Assembly: GCF_004366375.1 (NCBI RefSeq) | Contig: NZ_SOEF01000001.1 | Span: 111,966 to 175,965 of the forward strand | Source: Halanaerobium congolense | Lineage (GTDB): Bacteria > Bacillota > Halanaerobiia > Halanaerobiales > Halanaerobiaceae | DNA: 64,000 nt | Direction: 5' to 3' | In this document: piece after piece, positions 18,636-27,795 of the stretch | Numbering within the stretch: position 1 is the first letter of the stretch | Layout: each line of letters opens with the position of its first letter | Translations under genes and position numbers: made by a program | Notes under the pieces: generated by a model | What the model saw: only the letters and a program-made list of their open reading frames with translations | Told to the model about the DNA's origin: nothing | The model's database searches: none

Positions 18636-18716
18636 TTTTTTAGCTCCTTTGTATAATTAATATTCTTCTAAACTATTAAATTCCTATCCTTTAAATTCCT
18701 ATCCTTATTTTTAATT

Positions 18717-18929
18717 TCACTTTGAAGTTTCTATTTTCTTTTCATAGGTTATTTTATCTTTTTCAATCTCTTCTAAACTTCTAGAAACCAATTTGTGGCT
18801 GCGGTATTCTTCTAATAACTCGGCTCCATTTTGATTAAGATGTCTTGCCCTTTTTGAAGCTAAAATAATTACTGTAAATAAACTATCAGCTTTATCACCC
18901 AATTGCTCTGCAGATGGTTCGGTAATCAT
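18717..18929 (-). CDS. rpoZ: RNA polymerase omega subunit
   Basis: A 70-residue protein of normal length for Firmicutes omega, which helps assemble RNA polymerase. The core signature is seen as FTVIILASKRARHLN followed by the acidic RSLEEIEKDKI region. Its ATG overlaps the end of gmk by 1 nt, and it is followed by coaBC. Confidence 0.95.
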   Translation of the reverse strand: MITEPSAEQLGDKADSLFTVIILASKRARHLNQNGAELLEEYRSHKLVSRSLEEIEKDKITYEKKIETSK

Positions 18930-19501
18930 TAAGAATCTCTCCTTTGCTGTTCTTTGATAATAATTTTTTTAATTTTTCTAACTGTATCAGCCAAACTATC
19001 ATTAGTTACTTCATAATCATAATTATGTACTTCTTTTAATTCCTGTCTTGCATTTTTTAATCTGATTTTTTTGCTTTTGCTGTTTTCAGACCCTCTTTTA
19101 TCAAGTCTATTTTCTAACTCTTCTAAAGATGGAGGCAGCAGAAAAATATAAACCGCTTCCGGATATTTTTCTCTAACCTGTTTTGCTCCTTGTGTATCAA
19201 TTTCTAATATTATATCTTCACCATTTTTTAATTTTCTATCAACAAATTTTTTAGGGGTTCCGTAGTGATGGCCGTGAACTACTGCACTCTCAATAAAACC
19301 ATCATCTTCCTTGATTTTTTTAAATTCAGCTTCAGACATAAAGAAATAATCCTCTCCCTCAACTTCTCCAGCTCTCTTTTTTCTGGTAGTTGCAGAAACA
19401 GAATATGAAACTCCATCAAAAGTTTTAAATAGTTCATCTAAAACTGTGTTTTTCCCCACACCTGATGGCCCGGATAATACAAATAATAAACCCTTAGTCA
19501 T
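18929..19501 (-). CDS. gmk: Guanylate kinase
   Basis: A 190-residue enzyme that phosphorylates GMP to GDP. The P-loop SGPSGVGKNT, the GMP-binding YSVSATTRKKRAGE and EDYFFMSEAEF, and GHHYGTP are present. It lies 18 nt after remA and overlaps rpoZ by 1 nt, the common Firmicutes order. Confidence 0.98.
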   Translation of the reverse strand: MTKGLLFVLSGPSGVGKNTVLDELFKTFDGVSYSVSATTRKKRAGEVEGEDYFFMSEAEFKKIKEDDGFIESAVVHGHHYGTPKKFVDRKLKNGEDIILEIDTQGAKQVREKYPEAVYIFLLPPSLEELENRLDKRGSENSKSKKIRLKNARQELKEVHNYDYEVTNDSLADTVRKIKKIIIKEQQRRDS

Positions 19502-19519
19502 TATAAATTACCCCCAATT

Positions 19520-19765
19520 TTATTTATCATCTTCTAATCGGTGTGAGACAGTTTCCGGTTGAATTGCAGATAATACAACATGATCACTATCTGTAATTAT
19601 AACCGCTCTAGTACGACGTCCATAAGTAGCGTCTATTAACATGCCTCTCTCTCTCGCTTCTTGAATAATTCTCTTTATAGGTGCTGATTCTGGACTTACT
19701 ACTGCAATCACCCTATTTGCTGCAATAATATTACCAAAACCAATATTAATTAAGTTGACATCCAT
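19520..19765 (-). CDS. remA: RemA family regulator (DUF370)
   Basis: An 81-residue protein matching the RemA/DUF370 family: an N-terminal [15 protein letters not shown], then [15 protein letters not shown], then [13 protein letters not shown]. In Bacillus subtilis RemA is a DNA-binding activator of biofilm-matrix and osmoprotection genes; its role elsewhere is less clear, but its position before gmk is very widely conserved. It is the first gene of the minus-strand unit and has its own consensus promoter. Confidence 0.95.
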   Translation of the reverse strand: MDVNLINIGFGNIIAANRVIAVVSPESAPIKRIIQEARERGMLIDATYGRRTRAVIITDSDHVVLSAIQPETVSHRLEDDK

Positions 19766-19824
19766 TATTTATACCTCCCAAAATCTTATTTATCTAAAAT
19801 CAAGTTCGCTCCTTATCTTTATTA

Positions 19825-19853
19825 ATGATACCACAGCAGCACTTTTTTGACAA
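19825..19853 (-). promoter_or_regulatory. Sigma-A promoter of remA-gmk-rpoZ-coaBC
   Basis: Minus-strand TTGTCA (19848-19853), a 17-nt spacer and TATCAT (19825-19830), about 60 nt before the remA ATG. It lies back to back with the rqcH promoter. Confidence 0.7.
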
Positions 19854-19894
19854 GGGAAGAGAGTCTTCTTTGTCCTAAACAATTATTTAATTAA

Positions 19895-19923
19895 TTGACT
19901 CAAAGCTTTGTTTCTTTTATACT
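19895..19923 (+). promoter_or_regulatory. Sigma-A promoter of rqcH
   Basis: TTGACT (19895-19900), a 17-nt spacer and TATACT (19918-19923), with a predicted start near 19930 and a leader of about 40 nt. Confidence 0.8.
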
Positions 19924-19968
19924 TAATTTAGATGACTAATCCAACAAATAGAGAATGGAGTGATAATT

Positions 19969-21720
19969 ATGGCCTTTGATGGAATAATGTTAGCTGCACT
20001 TAAAGATAATTTAGAGGATAAGATTTTAGGTGCCAGAATCGAAAAGGCTTATCAAATAGAAAAAAAACATTTAATTATTCGGTTAAGAAATAACAATCAA
20101 AATTCAAAACTTTTAATTTCAACTGATCCTCAGGGAGCCCGGATAAATTTAACTGAACTAGATTTTGACTTTCCCTCTTTTCCTCCTGATTTTTGTATGA
20201 TGCTCAGAAAATATTTAAAAAACTCATATATCCAGGAAATAATTCAGCCTGAATTTGAAAGAATGGTTAGGATTAATATTGAAAAACGAGGAAAAAAATA
20301 TAGTTTAATCGCAGAACTAATGGGGAAATACAGTAATGTAATTCTTTTAGATGATAATGAAGTTGTTTTAGATGCAATGAAAAGAATTACTGAAAAGCAA
20401 AATCCTGAAAGGCAGCTCTATCCGGGGATTAAGTATCAGAAACCACCGGGACAGGATAAATTAAATCCACTTGAGCTTCAAAGCAAAGAAGAATTTCGAC
20501 AGATAATAGATGAAAATTTTTCACAGGCGGCTTTTAGAGCTGTAATGTATAATTTTAGAGGGATTGGACCCTATTCAGCTCGTGAAATTGTTTATCGAGC
20601 CGGAGTAGATCCAGCTGAAAATTATAATAATCTGACCAACTCTGATAAGAATTCCATTGCTGAATCAATGCTTAAATTGTTTTCTCAATTCAAAGACAAA
20701 CAGTATAAACCTGTACTTGCTGTAGAAAATGGAAAAGTAGATTATATTTCTGCTTTTATTTTAAAACACAGAAGCCCAGAAAACTTAAAAGAGTTTGAAG
20801 ACCTTGATCAAATGATGGATTATTATTTCAAAGAATTTCTAAAAGACAAAGAACTAAAACGCTCTATTAGAGAGTTAAATAAAGTAGTTAATACCTATTT
20901 AGATAAAAATATTAAAAAACAAAAAAAATTAAAAAGACAGCTGGAAGAAAGTAAAGAGGCAGAGAAATATAAGAAAAAAGGCGAATTGATCACTGCCAAT
21001 ATCTATCAAATCAACAGGGGAGATAAAAAGGCAGTAGTTAAAGATTATTATAGTGATGATCAGCAGGAGATTGAAATTAAACTTGATCCTTCTAAATCAC
21101 CATCAGATAATGCTCAAAAATACTTTAAAAAATATAATAAGTTGAAAAAAAGTGTTAAACACTTAAAAAGAGAAATTGCTAAACTTAGACATGAAGAAAA
21201 ATATTTGAAGCAGGTTAGCATGAATATTGAACAGGCTGAAACCCTGGATGATCTAGAGGAAATTAAGGAAGAGTTAAAAGAAGAAAATTACATTAAAAAG
21301 CAAAAACAAAAGAAAAGAAATAAAAGTAATAAAAAATTACCACCACGTAAATTTATTTCAAGTGATGGCTATCAAATTTTAGTTGGCAGAAATAACAAAC
21401 AAAATGACCGATTAACCAAAAAAATGGCTAATAATGGTGATATCTGGCTGCATACGAAAGTAATAGCAGGTTCACATGTGATTATAAAAAGAGATACGGA
21501 AGCAGAAGTTCCGGAACAAACTTTAACCGAGGCAGCTGCAATTGCAGCTTATTTCAGCAAAGCTAGAGAATCAACAAATGTACCAATAGATTATACTCCT
21601 GTTGAAAATGTAAACAAACCTAAAGGGGCAAAACCAGGACTTGTCTACTATGATAAATATCAAACAATTTATATTGACCCTGCTAAAAAAGAATTATTAA
21701 AAAAACTAGCAGCAGATTAA
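19969..21720 (+). CDS. rqcH: Rqc2/RqcH ribosome quality-control protein (NFACT family)
   Basis: A 583-residue NFACT protein. The N-terminal NFACT-N domain begins MAFDGIMLAAL and includes DPQGARI and MLRKYL. A coiled-coil middle region (about 285-450, very lysine- and glutamate-rich) follows, then the NFACT-R domain with DIWLHTKVIAGSHVII. In Bacillus subtilis RqcH binds obstructed 50S subunits and adds alanine tails to stalled chains; older annotations call it a fibronectin-binding protein. The ATG at 19969 is chosen over a GTG at 19960 because GGAG lies eight bases upstream. Its stop overlaps the stop of the convergent lnt-like gene. Confidence 0.95.
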   Translation: MAFDGIMLAALKDNLEDKILGARIEKAYQIEKKHLIIRLRNNNQNSKLLISTDPQGARINLTELDFDFPSFPPDFCMMLRKYLKNSYIQEIIQPEFERMVRINIEKRGKKYSLIAELMGKYSNVILLDDNEVVLDAMKRITEKQNPERQLYPGIKYQKPPGQDKLNPLELQSKEEFRQIIDENFSQAAFRAVMYNFRGIGPYSAREIVYRAGVDPAENYNNLTNSDKNSIAESMLKLFSQFKDKQYKPVLAVENGKVDYISAFILKHRSPENLKEFEDLDQMMDYYFKEFLKDKELKRSIRELNKVVNTYLDKNIKKQKKLKRQLEESKEAEKYKKKGELITANIYQINRGDKKAVVKDYYSDDQQEIEIKLDPSKSPSDNAQKYFKKYNKLKKSVKHLKREIAKLRHEEKYLKQVSMNIEQAETLDDLEEIKEELKEENYIKKQKQKKRNKSNKKLPPRKFISSDGYQILVGRNNKQNDRLTKKMANNGDIWLHTKVIAGSHVIIKRDTEAEVPEQTLTEAAAIAAYFSKARESTNVPIDYTPVENVNKPKGAKPGLVYYDKYQTIYIDPAKKELLKKLAAD

Positions 21721-21731
21721 TTTCTGCTGCT
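21708..21731. terminator. Bidirectional terminator carrying both overlapping stop codons
   Basis: A perfect 9-bp stem (AGCAGCAGA with TCTGCTGCT) has the loop TTAATT. The TTAA (21717-21720) in the loop contains the rqcH TAA and the opposing lnt-like TAA. On the minus strand the stem is followed by AG and seven T; on the plus strand by TAAA and six T. Confidence 0.85.
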
Positions 21732-23222
21732 TAAATTTTTTCTCAGCTTAATCATAATTTTTACAAAAGCGATTACAGTAAAGATAATTAAAATAATATT
21801 TATTATTTTAGTTGGATTCTTTTGATAATAACTCTCTCCCTGATATAGAGTTAAATTAAAACTCTTTAGATCATTTTTCAATTTTTCTTTTACCAGTATT
21901 TTCCCTTGGTAATCAATTACTGCACTATAGCCGCCACTCACAGCCCTAATTAAAGCTGTATTGCTCTCTGCAGCTCTATATACTGCTGCTGCAAGGGCCA
22001 AATTATTATAGACTTTAGAATTAATTTTCTCTTCTGCAGCTGCATTTATTATTAAATTTATATTTCCAGCATAGTTGTTTTTCCGGCTGATAACTGGAAT
22101 AAATATTTCTTCTGCAATTAAATTTATAAATTTAAGTTCATTTATTTCAATAATTTCAGTACTTTTAGATTTTTTAATCATTCCCTGATTAAATCTTAAA
22201 TAACCCTCAAAAAAATCAATTATTTTTTCTTTATTTTTTAAATTAATCCCGGCTAAAAAATTCAACTCCTGATTACTGCGGTTAATAACTTCTAAGTTTT
22301 CAGATAATAAAAATAAAGAGTTTAAAATCCTGGCATTATAATTAGCTGCTGCAGCAGCATGACTCCCCAGCTGTAAATATGAGCCGTTAAGCTCAGCTTT
22401 TATTTGTGAAAAAAGTTTTTCTCGATAGTAACTATTCCGGATTAAATCAAAACTTAAACTATCTTCAGCTGTTAAAATATATTTATTCTTTTTTTTTCCA
22501 AGTAAAGAAGCAAAGTTATCAATTTCATTTTCAATTTCTTCAAAAGTACTGCTCTTAGCCTGAGAATTGTTAATTAATAAATCAAATTTCAGCTGCTTTA
22601 ATTCTACATCTGATTGAGGACCAATAAATATTGGAATGATGGCCAAAATAATTAAAAACACTGCTAAGGGTACTCCCTTTTTCCATTTGGGTTCTAAAAA
22701 TAATTTAACCAAATAAGAAGCAATCAAAACTGAAATAAAGGACACCAAAAACATGCCTCCATAAGCAGCATATCGAGCAATAAAATTAAAAGAACTTTGG
22801 CTGTAGGCAAAATAATTAAATGGATTTAGATTTAAAAATTCAAAACGGAGATATTCTAAGACACTCCAGCTTAAAGCTGCTGTAAAGGGACTATATGAAT
22901 TTTGAGGCTGCAAAAACTTATTAATAAGCACCCAGACTCCCAGTGGTAAAGCCGAAAATAAAAAAAACAAAAATAAAATAAATATATTAAAAGAAAATGG
23001 CATTTTAAGAGTCGAATTTAAAGGCTGATAAAGCCAGTAAAATGAAAAAGTAGAATTTAAAAAGCCTACTAAAACTGCAATTATAAATGAATGACTGTAG
23101 TCATAATCTTTTATTAAATAAATTAAAGGTATAAAAGCAAACCAACTTAAGAAAAATAAAGAAGGAAAGTAATTAGGTATTGTAAATAATAGAGATGATA
23201 AAATCATAAAAATAAATTCCAT
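21717..23222 (-). CDS. Apolipoprotein N-acyltransferase (Lnt)-like protein, catalytic residues lost
   Basis: A 501-residue membrane protein with about six N-terminal membrane segments, an extracytoplasmic nitrilase-like domain (about 210-450) and a C-terminal membrane segment (about 472-492), the layout of Lnt. Late landmarks such as YRAAESNTALIRAVSGGYSA match the family. Of the Glu-Lys-Cys triad, Glu253 (AEDS) can be placed, the Lys position reads Arg343 (YLRF), and the Cys position reads Ala370 (LIAEE). The whole protein contains no cysteine, so it cannot form the thioester acyl-enzyme. It is either a scaffold/acceptor protein or a decaying gene. GGAGG seven bases before the ATG supports the start. 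Confidence 0.85.
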   Translation of the reverse strand: MEFIFMILSSLLFTIPNYFPSLFFLSWFAFIPLIYLIKDYDYSHSFIIAVLVGFLNSTFSFYWLYQPLNSTLKMPFSFNIFILFLFFLFSALPLGVWVLINKFLQPQNSYSPFTAALSWSVLEYLRFEFLNLNPFNYFAYSQSSFNFIARYAAYGGMFLVSFISVLIASYLVKLFLEPKWKKGVPLAVFLIILAIIPIFIGPQSDVELKQLKFDLLINNSQAKSSTFEEIENEIDNFASLLGKKKNKYILTAEDSLSFDLIRNSYYREKLFSQIKAELNGSYLQLGSHAAAAANYNARILNSLFLLSENLEVINRSNQELNFLAGINLKNKEKIIDFFEGYLRFNQGMIKKSKSTEIIEINELKFINLIAEEIFIPVISRKNNYAGNINLIINAAAEEKINSKVYNNLALAAAVYRAAESNTALIRAVSGGYSAVIDYQGKILVKEKLKNDLKSFNLTLYQGESYYQKNPTKIINIILIIFTVIAFVKIMIKLRKNLSSRN

Positions 23223-23261
23223 ATTTCTGCCTCCAGAATTTATTATATACTATAAGCTAGA

Positions 23262-23287
23262 AAAAGGCCAGCTAGAGCTGACCTTTT
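23262..23287 (-). terminator. Intrinsic terminator after the EF-G-like gene
   Basis: A stem of AAAAGG/CCTTTT extended by CAGCT pairing with one mismatch, followed on the minus strand by a run of T, 42 nt past the stop. Confidence 0.8.
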
Positions 23288-23328
23288 CAATTACTTAATT
23301 AGCTTAAATTTGAGATTAATAATTTTAC

Positions 23329-25398
23329 TTAAGCAGTTTGATTATTAACTCTTTCTATAATTTTTGCACTAATATCAGATGGAACTTTATCATAATGGGA
23401 AAACTTCATGTCAAATGAACCATAACCACCGGTTATTGATTTCAATTCGACAGCATAATTAAACATTTCTGCCTGAGGAACTTTAGCTTTAATAATCTGC
23501 TTACCATTTTGAGGATCCATTCCTTCTATTCTACCACGTCTGGAGTTAAAATCTCCCATTATATCTCCCATAAAATCTTGAGGTACTGTAACATCAACTG
23601 ACATAATTGGTTCAAGCAAAACAGATTTGGCCTGAGCTAAAGCATTTCTGAAAGCTTTAGAAGCTGCAATTTTAAAAGCCATTTCGGAAGAGTCAACATC
23701 ATGATAAGAACCATCATATAAAACAACCTTAAAGTCAACAACAGGATAACCCGCAAGTGCTCCTTTTTCTTTTGCTTCAATAATTCCCTTTTCGACTGCA
23801 GGAATATACTGACCAGGAATTGCTCCACCAAATATTTCTTCCTCAAATTCAAAACCTCTACCTCTTGGAAGTGGTTCAACCTTCATGACAACATGACCAT
23901 ATTGGCCTCGTCCTCCTGATTGTTTTTTATATTTTTCTTCAACATCTGTTTTTCGCTGAATTGTTTCTCTATAAGCAACTTTAGGCTCCTGAATTATAAA
24001 ATCTACATCATATTTTTGCTGGCATTCTTCCTTAATCATAATAAAGTGAATTGTACCCATTCCATCACAAATTAATTCTTTTGTTTCTTTATTATAGTTA
24101 ACTTTAAATGTTGGATCTGAATCACTATAGCGCTGTAAAGCAGAAGCCATTTTTTCTTCATCTATGCCATCAGCTGGATAAGCTGCCCTGCTGTACATTG
24201 GCTTTGGAAATTTCAGTTCGTGATAATAAATATCTGTTTCGGGATCACGCATAGTAAAAGAAGTTTCCAGTTCATCTAATTTTGCAACTGCCCCAATTTC
24301 TCCGGCAGTTAATTTATCAACATTTTTTTGATCTTTACCATTTAATTTATATAATTTTGTTACCTTTATCTCTTCTTCAATATTTGGTATAGAAACTAAA
24401 TCATCTCTTTCTAATTCACCGGAAAAAACTCTAAAAATAGACAATTTACCGATATAAGGATCTACCATTGTTTTACAAACCTGAGCACTAAATTTGCTAC
24501 CTGGTTCAGGTTTTAAAACCTCTCCTGATTCAACTAAATGATCAGAATGGACTTCAGAAGCTGAAGGGAAAATTTTAGTTAAATCATCTAAAAATTTACT
24601 AACTCCACAGTTTCTTAAAGCTGAACCTGCAAAAACGGGCACTAACTGCTCTCCGGCAACCTCTTCTTCAAAAGCTTTGGTTAATTCTTTAATAGTTATT
24701 TTTTCTCCATCAAGATATTTAATCATTAAATCTTCTTTTAATTCCACAATTTCTTCAGTCAGCTTTAATTCGTAATCTTCTACCCTTTCTCTTTCTGTTT
24801 CAGGAATAGGGTATGCTTCTGGTTTTCCGTCAGCAGATTTATACAGTTTCTCATCAAGCAGATCAATTATTCCCACAAACTTTCCACCTTCATAATAAGG
24901 AATAGTTACAATTGCAAAACTATCATTATATGTAGCTCGCAGCTCATCTACAACTTTGTCAAAATCTGCTTCCTCTTTATCAATTTTATTTATAAATACA
25001 GCCTTGGCCAGATCATTTTCCTTTGCTAGGTTCCAGACATAGCCGGTATTAACTTCTATACCAGCTGTTGCGTCAACCAGCAGTACTGCACTTTCTACCA
25101 TTCTCAAAGCACTAATTACTTCACTGCGGAAATCTGCATAGCCGGGAGTATCAATAAAATGAAATAATTTATTATGCCATTCAAAATTAAAATAACTATT
25201 ATGAACTGAATGTTCATGTTTTTTTTCTACAGCACTAAAATCAGATTGCGAATTTCCTTTATCAACACTACCTGGTTGTTCTATAACACCTGCATTATAG
25301 AGCAGCATCTCAGTCAGTGTTGATTTACCCGCACCTCCATGTGATATAAAGCAAAAATTTCTAATGTCTTTACTAGTAATTTTACTCAATTTTTCCAC
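23329..25398 (-). CDS. Elongation factor G-like GTPase (EF-G2/FusA2 type)
   Basis: A 689-residue protein with the full EF-G domain plan: a GTPase domain (about 10-280), domain II, and the domain III-V region with RGQYGHVVMKVEP and GDIMGDFNSRRGRIEG. Unlike true EF-G, G1 reads HGGAGKST, switch I lacks the RGITI stretch (it reads HEHSVHNS), and G3 reads DTPGYADF with Tyr in place of the catalytic His. These changes mark the EF-G2-type paralog, which in mycobacteria was reported not to hydrolyse GTP with ribosomes. NKID (G4) is intact. It is alone between terminators, so not in a str operon. The GTG at 25398 or a TTG three codons later may be the start. Confidence 0.9.
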   Translation of the reverse strand: MEKLSKITSKDIRNFCFISHGGAGKSTLTEMLLYNAGVIEQPGSVDKGNSQSDFSAVEKKHEHSVHNSYFNFEWHNKLFHFIDTPGYADFRSEVISALRMVESAVLLVDATAGIEVNTGYVWNLAKENDLAKAVFINKIDKEEADFDKVVDELRATYNDSFAIVTIPYYEGGKFVGIIDLLDEKLYKSADGKPEAYPIPETERERVEDYELKLTEEIVELKEDLMIKYLDGEKITIKELTKAFEEEVAGEQLVPVFAGSALRNCGVSKFLDDLTKIFPSASEVHSDHLVESGEVLKPEPGSKFSAQVCKTMVDPYIGKLSIFRVFSGELERDDLVSIPNIEEEIKVTKLYKLNGKDQKNVDKLTAGEIGAVAKLDELETSFTMRDPETDIYYHELKFPKPMYSRAAYPADGIDEEKMASALQRYSDSDPTFKVNYNKETKELICDGMGTIHFIMIKEECQQKYDVDFIIQEPKVAYRETIQRKTDVEEKYKKQSGGRGQYGHVVMKVEPLPRGRGFEFEEEIFGGAIPGQYIPAVEKGIIEAKEKGALAGYPVVDFKVVLYDGSYHDVDSSEMAFKIAASKAFRNALAQAKSVLLEPIMSVDVTVPQDFMGDIMGDFNSRRGRIEGMDPQNGKQIIKAKVPQAEMFNYAVELKSITGGYGSFDMKFSHYDKVPSDISAKIIERVNNQTA

Positions 25399-25543
25399 CA
25401 GCCTCTCATTTTATTAATGTTTATTTTTTACTGTCAATATAGTCAAATTTCTGACACTATTCTTAAAATTTTCTGTATATTATTACTTCTACAATAGTTA
25501 TTTAAATTCCTTTAATTTTTTGAATATTATTTTTAATAAAATA

Positions 25544-25600
25544 ATCTACTCACTTGATTATTTCTTTAGCTGCATTTAAATTAATCAAAAGTGAGTAGAT
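25544..25600 (-). terminator. Large hairpin after fprA
   Basis: A 12-bp perfect stem (ATCTACTCACTT with AAGTGAGTAGAT), continued by GATTA/TAATC after a 2-nt bulge, lies 28 nt past the fprA stop. The minus strand then reads TATTTTATT. It probably ends the fprA transcript. The remaining gap (25399-25543) before the EF-G-like gene shows no clear promoter. Confidence 0.7.
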
Positions 25601-25628
25601 ATTCTATTACTTTATAAGTTTCAACTTT

Positions 25629-26834
25629 TTATTTGCAATTTTTTTTAACCTGTTCTGCAGTGTTTTTTCCTAAAAGATAACATTTTTCTAATATATCGCT
25701 ACCTGGAGCATACTGTGTCTCGATTTGAGGTTCAACCAGGTTACAGCTAACCGTTTCACTAAATTCTTCTAATCTATCTAAAGCTCCACCACTCCAACTG
25801 TAAGAGCCAAAAATACCCAGTACTCTGTCTCTTAAGTTTCTGCTTTCTAAACTCTTCAACAAATATTCCATTGGCGGGAAAATCTCATTGTTGTAAGTAC
25901 AGCTGCCTAAAACTATACCTTTATACTTCCAAATATCATTGATAATAAACGAAATATCTTTGCGGGCTGCGTCAAATAATTTGATTTGCTCGATTCCATT
26001 TTCTGATAACGAACGAGCTACTGCTTCAGCCATCACTTTAGTGTTTCCATACATCGAACCATAAACAACAACTACCCCTTCTTGTGTTTGCTGCTGGCTC
26101 CACTTATCATATTCCTGAATAATATGAGCTGGATCTTCACGCCAAACAAGACCGTGAGTAGCTGCTATCATTCCAATTTCTTCAATTTCTTCACTGAGCC
26201 TAGAAATTGTTTTGTGAACTACCGGCCCATATTTACCCACTATGTTAGAGAAATATCTTCTAATTTCATCTTCAAAATGATCAACATTTACTTCATCATC
26301 AAATAGGTATCCATTTAAAGAACCAAAACCACCAAAAGCATCCCCGGAAAATAATATCTTTTCTTTTTGATCAAAAGTCATCATAGTTTCAGGCCAGTGA
26401 ATCATTGGAGTCAAATAAAATTTTAAAGTTCTAGAACCTAAATCCAGCTCATCACCATCTTTAATAACCTTTGTTCCCTCTGTAATACCATAAAAACCCT
26501 CTAAAAAGTTCATGGTTTTAGCATTACCCACAATTTCCATCTCTGGAAAAGCTTCACGCATTGACTTGATTGAACCAGAATGATCTGGCTCCATATGATT
26601 AATAATTAAATAATCAACTTTTTTATCCCCAATAACATCTTTTATTTTTTCTAAATATGTATCTGTATAATTAATCTTAACTGTATCAATCAGAGCAACC
26701 TTATCATCATTAATAATATACGAGTTATAAGCGATTCCCTCTGGTAAAGGCCATAGAGATTCGAATATATCTGTTTCTTTGTCATTTACTCCGACCCAAT
26801 AAACATCTTCTGTTAATTTAATTGAGTTATACAT
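25629..26834 (-). CDS. fprA: Flavodiiron protein (FprA type)
   Basis: A 401-residue cytosolic protein that reduces O2 to water or NO to N2O in anaerobes. The N-terminal metallo-beta-lactamase domain holds the diiron ligands: HMEPDHSG (HxExDH), the His in MIHWPE, the Asp in SGDAFGGFG and a distal His in ATHGLVW. The C-terminal flavodoxin domain (about 255-400) has the FMN loop YGSMYGNT and GSYSWSGGA. Length is normal and no rubredoxin is fused. It follows rluD by 37 nt. Confidence 0.96.
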   Translation of the reverse strand: MYNSIKLTEDVYWVGVNDKETDIFESLWPLPEGIAYNSYIINDDKVALIDTVKINYTDTYLEKIKDVIGDKKVDYLIINHMEPDHSGSIKSMREAFPEMEIVGNAKTMNFLEGFYGITEGTKVIKDGDELDLGSRTLKFYLTPMIHWPETMMTFDQKEKILFSGDAFGGFGSLNGYLFDDEVNVDHFEDEIRRYFSNIVGKYGPVVHKTISRLSEEIEEIGMIAATHGLVWREDPAHIIQEYDKWSQQQTQEGVVVVYGSMYGNTKVMAEAVARSLSENGIEQIKLFDAARKDISFIINDIWKYKGIVLGSCTYNNEIFPPMEYLLKSLESRNLRDRVLGIFGSYSWSGGALDRLEEFSETVSCNLVEPQIETQYAPGSDILEKCYLLGKNTAEQVKKNCK

Positions 26835-26871
26835 AATAATCTCCTCCTATAATTTTTGAATAATATTTATT

Positions 26872-27786
26872 TTAAATTTTTTGTTCTCTAAGTTTAGCTA
26901 AAATTCCTTTAAAATCTTCTTTTAACTCTGCTTCAAACTTCATTTTTTCACCTGTAGCCGGATGTTTAATAATCAATTTTTTGGCATGTAAAAGCTGTCT
27001 TTGAGCATTTAAATCATTTTTAGCCCCATATTTTTGATCCCCTACTACCGGGTGACCTAGATAAGAAAAATGAACTCTAATTTGATGAGTACGACCGGTT
27101 TCAATTTTTACTTGAATTAGGGTATGATTTTTAAACTCTTCAATTATTTTAAAACGGCTAACCGCTCTTTTACTTCTGCGCTTTCTAACCGCCATTTTTT
27201 TGCGGTTATTAGGGTCTCTTCCAATTGGGGCGTCTATTTTTCCTTTTTCATAAGCTAAATTTCCTTCAATTAAAGCATAATAATATTTTTCTACAGATCT
27301 ACTTTTAAACTGCTGAGCCAGACTTTTGTGGCTCTTATCATTTTTAGCAGCAATTAATAAACCTGAGGTATCCTTGTCCAACCTGTGAACGATCCCTGGT
27401 CTTTTAACTCCATTAATTGCAGATAAATTATCAACATGGGCCAACAAGGCATTAACTATAGTGTCATTGTGATGGCCCGGGGCTGGATGAACAACTCGAT
27501 CAGCTTCTTTATTAATCACAATTATATCCTGATCTTCATAAACAATATCTAAGGCCATCTCCACAGCTTTAATTTCACTTTCTTTTTCTTCAATAATAAT
27601 TTTGATAAAATCATTTTTTGTTATTTTATAGCTTTTATCAACTGTATTTTCATTAACAGTAATCTTTTTGTTTTCAATTAAAGTTTGAATAAATGAGCGG
27701 GATAAATCCTGATATTCAGAAGCTAAAAATTTATCTATTCTAATCCCCTGATCTTTCGCTTCCACTTTAAGACTATGTTCTTCCAT
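26872..27786 (-). CDS. RluA-family 23S rRNA pseudouridine synthase (RluD-like)
   Basis: A 304-residue enzyme with an N-terminal S4 RNA-binding domain (about 10-75) and a catalytic domain with the active-site Asp in HRLDKDTSGLL. ETGRTHQIRVH and the downstream HPVVGDQKYG are present. It corresponds to the gene directly after lspA in many Firmicutes (B. subtilis ylyB), modifying uridines in 23S rRNA; exact target positions are not readable from sequence. It lies 9 nt after lspA. Confidence 0.94.
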   Translation of the reverse strand: MEEHSLKVEAKDQGIRIDKFLASEYQDLSRSFIQTLIENKKITVNENTVDKSYKITKNDFIKIIIEEKESEIKAVEMALDIVYEDQDIIVINKEADRVVHPAPGHHNDTIVNALLAHVDNLSAINGVKRPGIVHRLDKDTSGLLIAAKNDKSHKSLAQQFKSRSVEKYYYALIEGNLAYEKGKIDAPIGRDPNNRKKMAVRKRRSKRAVSRFKIIEEFKNHTLIQVKIETGRTHQIRVHFSYLGHPVVGDQKYGAKNDLNAQRQLLHAKKLIIKHPATGEKMKFEAELKEDFKGILAKLREQKI

Positions 27787-27795
27787 TTAAGCACC

